Source: Oscillospiraceae bacterium UBA4632
GTDB taxonomy: Bacteria > Bacillota > Clostridia > Oscillospirales > Oscillospiraceae
NCBI GenBank assembly: GCA_002405995.1
Contig: DHMW01000088.1
Span: 547 to 10,064 of the forward strand
DNA length: 9,518 nt
Direction of reading: 5' to 3'
Positions 1 through 5,206 of the stretch are shown piece by piece (position 1 is the first letter of the stretch; every line of letters begins with the position of its first letter). The translations under genes were made by a program, and so were the position numbers. The notes under the pieces were generated by a model. The model was not told where the DNA came from. It did not search any database and worked only from the letters and a program-made list of their open reading frames with translations.

Positions 1-682
1 TGTACATCATGGCGTCCATGTCGCTCTGGCTCATGACGCCCTCGACCACGTTGCCGTGGATCATGAACGGCGGGATGCAGAACGTGAAGCCCTTGTCGAT
101 CATAAAGTCGCGCGCGTAGGCGAGCACACCCTCGTGCAATCTCGCGATGTCGCCGAGCAGGTAGTAGAAGCCCGCGCCGGAGACGCGGCCCGCGGCATCC
201 ATATCGACGCCGTCGAAGCTCTCCATGATCTGCGTGTGGTAGGGGATCTCGAAATCGGGGACCTTCGGCTCGCCGAAGCGCTCGACCTCGACATTGCAGC
301 TGTCGTCCGGACCGATGGGGACGCTCGGGTCGATGATGTTCGGGATCAGCAGCATGATCCTGTGGATCTTCTGCTCGTATTCCTCCTCGAGCTTTTCCAG
401 CTCTGCCAGGCGCTCGGCGTTCGATTTGACGGTGGCCTTGATCTTTTCGGCCTCCTCGAGCTTGCTCGGGTCCTTCTTCGCCTGGCCCATCAGCATACCG
501 ATCTGCTTGGAGAGCGCGTTGCGGCTGGCGCGCAGCTCGCTCGCCTCGGTGATGGCGGCGCGGTTCCTGGCGTCCAGCTCGATGACCTCATCGACGAGGG
601 GGAGCTTTTCGTCCTGGAACTTCTTTTTGATGTTTTCCTTGACCAGCTCGGGATTGTCCCGCAGGAATTTCATATCAAGCAT
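1..682 (-). CDS. serS: Seryl-tRNA synthetase, N-terminal 227 residues (runs off the left edge)
   Basis: Charges tRNA-Ser with serine in the cytoplasm (class II synthetase). The visible part begins MLDMKFLRDNPELVKENIKK, the usual SerRS opening. Residues about 28-110 form the two-helix coiled-coil arm that grips the tRNA-Ser long variable arm. The conserved PNIIDPSVPIG follows at 114-124, then the start of the catalytic core with RVSGAGFYYLLGDIARLHEG at 166-185. The ATG at 682 is preceded by GAGG about 9 nt upstream. The remaining class II motifs lie outside the window. The residue 200-227 segment (FCIPPFMIHGNVVEGVMSQ then SDMDAMMY) lacks the GTGQLPKF motif of E. coli-type SerRS, so this looks like a divergent subgroup. 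The gene starts 43 bp after the preceding coiled-coil gene and probably shares the soj-parB transcript. Family assignment is firm; the subgroup call is inference. Confidence 0.95.
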   Translation of the reverse strand, partial: MLDMKFLRDNPELVKENIKKKFQDEKLPLVDEVIELDARNRAAITEASELRASRNALSKQIGMLMGQAKKDPSKLEEAEKIKATVKSNAERLAELEKLEEEYEQKIHRIMLLIPNIIDPSVPIGPDDSCNVEVERFGEPKVPDFEIPYHTQIMESFDGVDMDAAGRVSGAGFYYLLGDIARLHEGVLAYARDFMIDKGFTFCIPPFMIHGNVVEGVMSQSDMDAMMY

Positions 683-725
683 ATTGGTTTACCTCGCTAT
701 CGTTGTAAAGTGTAAGGGGGGATTC

Positions 726-1304
726 TCACTGTACGCCGTTCGGGAACAGCTCGTTCACAATGGCCCGGTAGCGCGCGGCGGGGGAGGGGGCGTCGTCGCC
801 GGAAATGCCGGTGCGCAGCGGCTCCTCCGGCAGGAAGGCGGCGGCAGAGCCGTCAAATGCGCGGATGTTATCCCGCGCCGCCCTGTAGCTGCCGGCGCTG
901 TAGTCCCGCTCGATCTCGGCGAGCCAGTCCAGCGCGCGAAGCTGGTCGGACTGCGTGCCCGCGGTCTCGCTGAGCGCCTTGTTGTCCTCCTCGGCGGCGG
1001 CGAGCTCAGCTTCCAGCGCGCTGACCTCGTTTTCCAGCTCGGCTACGCGCGACTCCAGGATCTCGTTCTGATCGAGCGTGTCCTGTAAGGCGCTGTTGCC
1101 GCTTTTGATCTCGTCGAGCATCTCGCGATTGCTGCGCTGGTTCATCAGGAAGGTCCAGAGGATCAGCAGGAACGCCACGGCGAAGAGCACGGCGACATAG
1201 GTGTAGACCTTTTTCATGCGCTCGCGCTCGGTGGTGGGCTTTTCCTCGCCGGGGACGGGCGGCCTGTTCGGGTCCTTGGGCGGCTCGTGGACAAAATCGG
1301 TCAT
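726..1304 (-). CDS. Membrane-anchored coiled-coil protein of unknown function
   Basis: I do not recognise a named family. The 192-residue protein has a short, charged, proline-rich N-terminus (1-30). One membrane segment follows at about 32-54 (VYTYVAVLFAVAFLLILW core). After MNQRSNRE comes a long heptad-like helix at 60-112 rich in Glu, Leu and Ala, which is very probably a coiled coil. The tail (about 120-192) contains an LDWLAEIERDYSAGSYRAAR stretch that could be a single TPR-like helical hairpin. Arg and Lys just before the membrane segment (residues 27-32) suggest N-in topology, with coiled coil and tail outside, but the reverse is possible. The ATG overlaps the parB stop codon as ATGA, so translation is probably coupled to parB. 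serS follows after 43 bp. The position suggests co-regulation with ParB, not necessarily shared function. Confidence 0.85.
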   Translation of the reverse strand: MTDFVHEPPKDPNRPPVPGEEKPTTERERMKKVYTYVAVLFAVAFLLILWTFLMNQRSNREMLDEIKSGNSALQDTLDQNEILESRVAELENEVSALEAELAAAEEDNKALSETAGTQSDQLRALDWLAEIERDYSAGSYRAARDNIRAFDGSAAAFLPEEPLRTGISGDDAPSPAARYRAIVNELFPNGVQ

Positions 1305-2191
1305 TGCGGCTCGCCTCCGTTTCTGCGTTTTTTGATGGCGGCGAGCGCCTCCAGCAGGTCGTTGAGGTCATCCATGCCGTAGTAGTCCAGCTCAACGCGG
1401 CCCTTTTTCCTGCCGGAAACGATGCGGCAGGTGCGGCCCAGCGTGTCGCTCAGCTCCTGCGCGGCGAGACGGCTGTAGCTCTCGTTCATGCGCTGCTCGT
1501 CGGTGAGGGGCTTTTCCGCCTTTGCCGCAGCAAGGCGCTTTGCCAGCGCTTCGGTCTGGCGGACGCTCAGCCCCTGCGCGGCGACGGTCCTTGCCGCCTG
1601 CAATTGCAGGGCGCTTTTCAGCGGCAGCAGCGCGCGGGCATGACCGCCGGAGAGCGCGCCGGATTGCAGCATGGCGCGCACCTCGGGGCAAAGCCCTAAC
1701 AGTCTCAGGCTGTTCGCCACGGTGGAGCGGGACTTGCCCACGCGCTCGGCGGCCTCCTCCTGTGTGAGCTGGTAGCTGTCCATCAGGGTCTTGTAGCCCT
1801 CGGCTTCCTCGATGGGGTCAAGATCCTCGCGCTGGAGGTTTTCGATAAGGGAAAGCTCGGTCATCTTGCGGTCGTCCGCCTCGATGACGATGGCGGGCAC
1901 CTCGGAAAGGCCGGCGATACGCGCGGCGCGCCAGCGGCGCTCGCCGGCGATGATCTGATAGTAGCCGGAGGAAAGGCGGCGGACCGTCAGCGGCTGGATG
2001 ATGCCGTGCTCGCGGATGGAGTCCGCAAGGTCCTGGAGCGCGTCCTCGTCAAAGCGGCGGCGCGGCTGGCCGGCGTAAGGCTCGATCTGCGAGAGGGGGA
2101 GGCAGAGGCTGCCGGACGAATCGGCGCGCAGGGCGTCGTCGCCAAGCAGCGCGCCCAGGCCCTTGCCGAGCCCGCGGTTTGCAGTTGCCAT
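1301..2191 (-). CDS. parB: Chromosome partitioning protein ParB (Spo0J)
   Basis: CTP-dependent DNA clamp that loads at parS sites, spreads along the chromosome and recruits SMC near the origin. The 296-residue product opens with the ParA-contact motif GLGKGLGALLG (7-17). The N-terminal CTP-binding domain follows: IEPYAGQPRRRFDEDALQDL (36-55), GERRWRA (83-89) and ENLQRED (117-123). A helix-turn-helix at about 141-165 (QLTQEEAAERVGKSRSTVAN) reads parS, and SGGHARALL (181-189) is also typical. The C-terminal dimerisation domain is at about 255-290. I chose the ATG at 2191 over an in-frame ATG at 2263 because it has AAAGGAG upstream and gives the canonical N-terminus; the longer form adds 24 unrelated residues and has no ribosome site. 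It lies 79 bp after soj and overlaps the next gene by 4 bp. Length and motifs are normal, so the protein looks functional. Confidence 0.97.
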   Translation of the reverse strand: MATANRGLGKGLGALLGDDALRADSSGSLCLPLSQIEPYAGQPRRRFDEDALQDLADSIREHGIIQPLTVRRLSSGYYQIIAGERRWRAARIAGLSEVPAIVIEADDRKMTELSLIENLQREDLDPIEEAEGYKTLMDSYQLTQEEAAERVGKSRSTVANSLRLLGLCPEVRAMLQSGALSGGHARALLPLKSALQLQAARTVAAQGLSVRQTEALAKRLAAAKAEKPLTDEQRMNESYSRLAAQELSDTLGRTCRIVSGRKKGRVELDYYGMDDLNDLLEALAAIKKRRNGGEPQ

Positions 2192-2201
2192 GGGAAATGT
2201 T

Positions 2202-2208
2202 CTCCTTT
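2202..2208 (-). promoter_or_regulatory. Ribosome binding site that fixes the parB start
   Basis: The minus strand reads AAAGGAG, 10 nt before the ATG at 2191. The upstream in-frame ATG at 2263 has no comparable site, so this one decides the start codon. Confidence 0.7.
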
Positions 2209-2270
2209 CTGTGTGGGGTGCGGCAAAACGCGCGGGAAACGCGCGCCGGAACGCTGCTGTCATGAAAGGG

Positions 2271-3027
2271 TCAGCCGTTCTGCTTCAGGAATTCGGCTGC
2301 GAGGGCGCTGTACGCCTCCGCGCCGCGGGAGCAGCGGTCGTAGTAGTTGATGGGCTTGCCGTGGCTCGGCGCCTCGGAAAGGCGGACGTTGCGCGGGATG
2401 ACGGTCGCATACACCTTGCCGGGGAAATAGCGCTTGACCTCCTCCGCCACCTGAAGGGCGAGATTCGTGCGCCCGTCGAACATCGTGAGCAGCACGCCCT
2501 CCAGCTCGAGGCCGGGGTTGAGCTTGCGGCGCACCATGCGCACCGTGTGCATCAGGTCGGACAGCCCCTCAAGCGCGAAGTATTCGCCCTGCACGGGGAC
2601 GATCAGGGAGTTTGCCGCGCAAAGGGCATTGACCGTCAGCAGCTCGAGCGAGGGGGGGCAGTCGATGAGAATGAAGTCATAGTCGGGGGAGAGGGTATCG
2701 AGCGCCCGCTTGAGCAGAAACTCCCGCCCCTCGCGGTCGATCATCTCGATGCCCGCGCCCGCAAGCGCCTTGGACGACGGCAGCACGTCGCCATAGCGCG
2801 TGTGCGCAACGCTGGCGCGCACGTCCGCGCCGTTGATGAGCACATCATATACGCCCTGCGACACCGCCTTGTCCACGCCCATGCCGGAGGTGGAGTTGGC
2901 CTGCGGGTCGAAGTCACACAGCAGGACGCGATTGCCTTTCTCCTTGAGGGAGGAAGATCAGGTTGACGCAGGTCGTCGTTTTACCGACGCCGCCCTTTTG
3001 ATTGACGATTGCAACGATTTTAGCCAA
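2271..3027 (-). pseudogene. soj: Chromosome partitioning ATPase ParA (Soj), split by an apparent +1 frameshift
   Basis: ParA/MinD-type ATPase that binds DNA as an ATP dimer and works with ParB in origin segregation. From a TTG at 3027 frame 0 reads MAKIVAIVNQKGGVGKTTT, with the deviant Walker A KGGVGKTT at 11-18, then CVNLIFLPQGE and a stop at 2914-2916, giving only 37 residues. The rest of Soj lies in another frame: KEKGNRVLLCDFDPQANS, Walker B FILIDCPPS and IPRNVRLSEAPSHGKPI, ending at 2271. Removing one base between 2946 and 2958 joins them into a normal-length protein of about 251 residues. Dropping the base at 2957 restores VNLTSSLKEKG, typical of Soj. As given, no single frame encodes Walker A together with Walker B. 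The open frame from an internal ATG at 2882 would lack the P-loop and cannot be an active ATPase. Sequencing or assembly error, a real mutation and recoding are all possible; error or mutation is most likely. Confidence 0.88.
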
Positions 3028-3034
3028 AAAAACA

Positions 3035-3042
3035 CCCACCTT
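3035..3042 (-). promoter_or_regulatory. Ribosome binding site for the soj TTG start
   Basis: The minus strand has AAGGTGGG (one mismatch to AAGGAGGG), 7 nt before TTG at 3027. An in-frame ATG at 3048 lies upstream of this site and has no Shine-Dalgarno of its own. The TTG start gives the canonical Soj N-terminus MAKIVAIVNQKGG, so TTG is the preferred start. Confidence 0.7.
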
Positions 3043-3078
3043 AGTCATAGTAGCATTGATCTGTTTTCATTCTTGTCC

Positions 3079-3106
3079 AGTATAACACAAAACGGCTTGA
3101 TTTCAA
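3079..3106 (-). promoter_or_regulatory. SigA-type promoter of the soj-parB operon
   Basis: On the minus strand a -35 box TTGAAA (3106-3101) and a -10 box TATACT (3084-3079) are separated by 16 bp. Each matches the consensus at five of six positions. The -10 is preceded by TG one base away (TGTTATACT), an extended -10. The predicted start is near 3071-3073, leaving a leader of about 45 nt before the soj TTG. It sits in the most AT-rich part of the window. The nearest parS ends 26 bp upstream of the -35 box, so ParB loading there could affect this promoter; that effect is inference. Confidence 0.75.
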
Positions 3107-3116
3107 CAGCAAAGCT

Positions 3117-3133
3117 CAAATTTTGCAAATTTG
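3117..3133. repeat. 17-bp inverted repeat between parS and the soj promoter
   Basis: CAAATTT, a TGC spacer and AAATTTG form perfect 7-bp arms. The element begins 11 bp upstream of the soj -35 box, and its last two bases overlap the first two of the parS site at 3132. It could be an operator for a dimeric regulator or simply AT-rich upstream promoter sequence. No regulator is identified. Confidence 0.4.
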
Positions 3134-3147
3134 TTTCACGTGAAACA
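3132..3147. promoter_or_regulatory. parS site 1 (perfect 16-bp palindrome)
   Basis: TGTTTCACGTGAAACA matches the Bacillus-type parS consensus at all 16 positions and is a perfect palindrome. ParB encoded at 1301-2191 should nucleate here. It lies upstream of the soj promoter, as expected for a chromosomal ParABS locus close to the replication origin. Confidence 0.95.
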
Positions 3148-3230
3148 TGACAAGGCGCAGACCTTTACGTCCCGATTTACCTCTGCTTGGGCCTGCTTTG
3201 AGGCATCGCAGTGCTATCTCCGCTGAGAGC

Positions 3231-3271
3231 AGAAAAACGTCACGGTAAAGGCGTTGACCTTTACCATGACG
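3231..3271 (-). terminator. Intrinsic terminator of the maf-mre-mrdA-GH13 operon
   Basis: Arms 3238-3251 and 3258-3271 form a 14-bp stem around a 6-nt loop (3252-3257). The only mismatch on the plus strand, C3243 against A3266, becomes a G-U pair in the minus-strand RNA. The minus-strand transcript then runs into five U residues (A run at 3233-3237). Nothing similar follows the stem on the plus strand. The orientation fits termination of the GH13 gene, which stops at 3299, and separates that unit from soj-parB. Confidence 0.88.
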
Positions 3272-3280
3272 CTAAATCAG

Positions 3281-3296
3281 TGTTTCACGTGAAACA
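3281..3296. promoter_or_regulatory. parS site 2 (perfect 16-bp palindrome)
   Basis: A second exact TGTTTCACGTGAAACA, 149 bp from the first copy. It lies 2 bp beyond the GH13 stop codon and before the terminator hairpin, so it is transcribed as part of that gene's 3' untranslated region. The pair gives ParB two nucleation points in one short intergenic region. Confidence 0.95.
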
Positions 3297-3298
3297 AA

Positions 3299-5179
3299 TC
3301 ATGCCTGCGGCTCGGTCAGCAGCATCGTGCCGTAGGGCTCGAGCGTCAGGCGCAGCAGCCCGCCGGTGCAGAAAAACTGCTGCTGCGTCAGCGCGTCAAC
3401 AGCGAGGGGGGCGTCCCACGGAAGGGTGAGCGACAGCGTCTCCGTGCCCGCGTTCACGGCGGTGAGGCAGCGGTCGCTGCCCTCACAGCGGGAAAAGGCA
3501 AGGGCGCGGCCCTGCGCTTCGTGGTAGACGATCGCGCCGCATTGCAGCGCCGCATGCGTGCTGCGCAGCGTGCCGAGACGGCGGAAGTAGTCCAGCAGCG
3601 GCGCGTCCTCCCGCCCCCATGGATAGGTGCCGCGGTTGAACGGGTCCTCAAAGCCCTGCATCCCGGCCTCGTCGCCGTAGTAGAGCATCGGCGAGCCGGG
3701 GAAGGTGTAGAGGATCAGGGCGGCAAGGTGCAAAAGCGCCTTGCCGTGCGCAAGCTCAGACTCGCTGAGCCGGTACGCCGCGCGCTCATCGCGCGTCTGC
3801 GGCGCGGGGGAGGCGAGCCCCAGGATCGTCAGAAGCCTTGGCGTGTCGTGGGTCGAGAGGAAATTCATCGCGCCGTAAAACGCGGGGGCGGGATAGTTTT
3901 CGCGGAGCGTTTCCATGCTCTCGCGGAAGTATTCCGCGCCGCCGCCGAGCAGGAATGCCATCAGCGCCGTGCGGAAGGGGTAGTTCATCAGGCCGTGCGT
4001 CTCGTGCCCCAGCAGGTATCTGCGGCGCTGGGAGTAGGCGATCTTCGTCGTGCCGTCCTCCCAGACCTCGCCGAGGAGGTAGGCGTCCGGATCCTCCTGC
4101 CCGATGGTGCTGCGGATCTTCTCGATAAAGCTGTCGGGCAGCTCGTCCGCCACGTCCAGCCGCCAGCCGGACGCGCCCGCGCGCAGCCAGCGGCGGATAA
4201 TGGAGTGCTCGCCGGTGACGATGTAGTCGATATAGCCCGGCTCCGTCTCGTTGACGGCAGGCAGGTTCCTGATGCCCCACCAGGCGTCGTAATCCGTGGG
4301 GAAGGGGTGGAAACTGTACCAGCGGTAGTAGGGCGACGCCTCGCCCTGCGCCGCGCCGAGATCGGGATAGAAGCCGTCGGCGTTGAAGTAGACGCTTTTG
4401 CGCCCGGTGTGGTTGAACACACCGTCAAGCATGACGCGGATGCCGCGCTGCTTCGCCTCTGCGCAGAGCGTGCGGAAGTCCTCCTCATCGCCGAGCAGCG
4501 GATCGATGCGCTCGTAGCAGGCCGTGTCATAGCGGTGGTTGGTCGAGGCCTCGAAGATCGGGCAGAGGTAGAGCGTCGTCACGCCAAGCGAGGCAAGGTA
4601 GTCGAGCTTTTCCGTAATGCCGGCAAGATCGCCGCCGAAAAAGTCGCTGCACGTGATCTCGCCTTCGGCGTTCGGGCGGTATTCGGGCAGCTCGTCCCAG
4701 TTTTCGTGCAGCGTGCGCGGACCGACAAGGCCCGCAGCGTCACGTTTTTTCGCGCGGCGGAAGCGGTCGGGGAATATCTGATACGTCACGCCGCGGCCAA
4801 ACCAGTCGGGCGTCTTGTGCGTGTCGTCGTAGACCGTGAGCTGCCAGGGCGTGACCGCGTCCCAGGCGCAGAGGCCGTTCTTGCCGCAGCAGCTCGTGCC
4901 GCCGTCCGCCCACGTCAGGCGGAAGTGGTACCAGACCAGCTCGCCGCTGCGGGGCGCCTCGTATTCGCCGCGGTAGACGGTGCAGCCGTCCTCCTGCGCG
5001 GGGGAAAGAGCCGTTTCCGTCCAGCGGTCGGAGAACTCCTCGTGCGCGAGCAGCTCGCAGCGCACTACGGCAGCGCCGCGCTCGGGGCGGAAGCAGAAGG
5101 TGACGCGCGTGCCGCAGGGCACAGCGCCGAAGGGCGATTTGAAAAGAGGATCACGGGGATCGAACCAGCAGGTTGACAT
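3299..5179 (-). CDS. GH13 alpha-glucan hydrolase (neopullulanase / cyclomaltodextrinase-like)
   Basis: Predicted to cleave alpha-1,4 (possibly alpha-1,6) bonds in maltodextrins or related oligosaccharides. The 626-residue protein has an N-terminal beta-sandwich-like region (1-120), then a catalytic barrel from about VTYQIFPDRF (131-140). All four GH13 signature regions are visible: DGVFNH at 252-257, GWRLDVADE at 338-346 with nucleophile Asp342, GEVWED at 370-375 with acid/base Glu371, and STHDTPR at 442-448 with Asp445. NHRYDT (214-219) and the small C-terminal domain (about 545-626) fit the neopullulanase group. There is no signal peptide or membrane segment, so it should act in the cytoplasm on imported or stored glucans. 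Its ATG follows AAAGGA and sits 27 bp after mrdA; a terminator follows it. Cotranscription with shape genes is unusual and gives no clear hint to substrate. Exact specificity is not decidable from sequence alone. Confidence 0.93.
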   Translation of the reverse strand: MSTCWFDPRDPLFKSPFGAVPCGTRVTFCFRPERGAAVVRCELLAHEEFSDRWTETALSPAQEDGCTVYRGEYEAPRSGELVWYHFRLTWADGGTSCCGKNGLCAWDAVTPWQLTVYDDTHKTPDWFGRGVTYQIFPDRFRRAKKRDAAGLVGPRTLHENWDELPEYRPNAEGEITCSDFFGGDLAGITEKLDYLASLGVTTLYLCPIFEASTNHRYDTACYERIDPLLGDEEDFRTLCAEAKQRGIRVMLDGVFNHTGRKSVYFNADGFYPDLGAAQGEASPYYRWYSFHPFPTDYDAWWGIRNLPAVNETEPGYIDYIVTGEHSIIRRWLRAGASGWRLDVADELPDSFIEKIRSTIGQEDPDAYLLGEVWEDGTTKIAYSQRRRYLLGHETHGLMNYPFRTALMAFLLGGGAEYFRESMETLRENYPAPAFYGAMNFLSTHDTPRLLTILGLASPAPQTRDERAAYRLSESELAHGKALLHLAALILYTFPGSPMLYYGDEAGMQGFEDPFNRGTYPWGREDAPLLDYFRRLGTLRSTHAALQCGAIVYHEAQGRALAFSRCEGSDRCLTAVNAGTETLSLTLPWDAPLAVDALTQQQFFCTGGLLRLTLEPYGTMLLTEPQA

Positions 5180-5206
5180 AATATTCCTTTCTGCGAAAAA
5201 GACGGT

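Noticed and set aside
2271..2882. Treating the 203-codon open frame from ATG 2882 as a complete short ParA
   Set aside because: It starts inside the conserved N-terminal region, lacks the P-loop and has no ribosome site at that ATG. The missing part is present upstream in another frame.
2163..2966. A 267-codon plus-strand open frame spanning the parB start and soj
   Set aside because: It mirrors soj and the parB leader. It carries no family signature and does not explain the soj frameshift.
3160..3264. Repeated GACCTTTAC at 3160-3168 and 3256-3264
   Set aside because: The second copy is part of the terminator stem. The first copy forms no strong hairpin in place, and a 9-bp repeat in a 100-bp span is weak evidence for a riboswitch or attenuator.
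3211..3429. A 72-codon plus-strand frame in the intergenic region
   Set aside because: It crosses the terminator, a parS site and the end of the GH13 gene, with no ribosome site and no recognisable product.
3521..5176. A 551-codon open frame on the plus strand opposite the GH13 gene
   Set aside because: Same antisense effect: low-complexity composition, no ribosome site and no domain, with a clear GH13 enzyme on the opposite strand.
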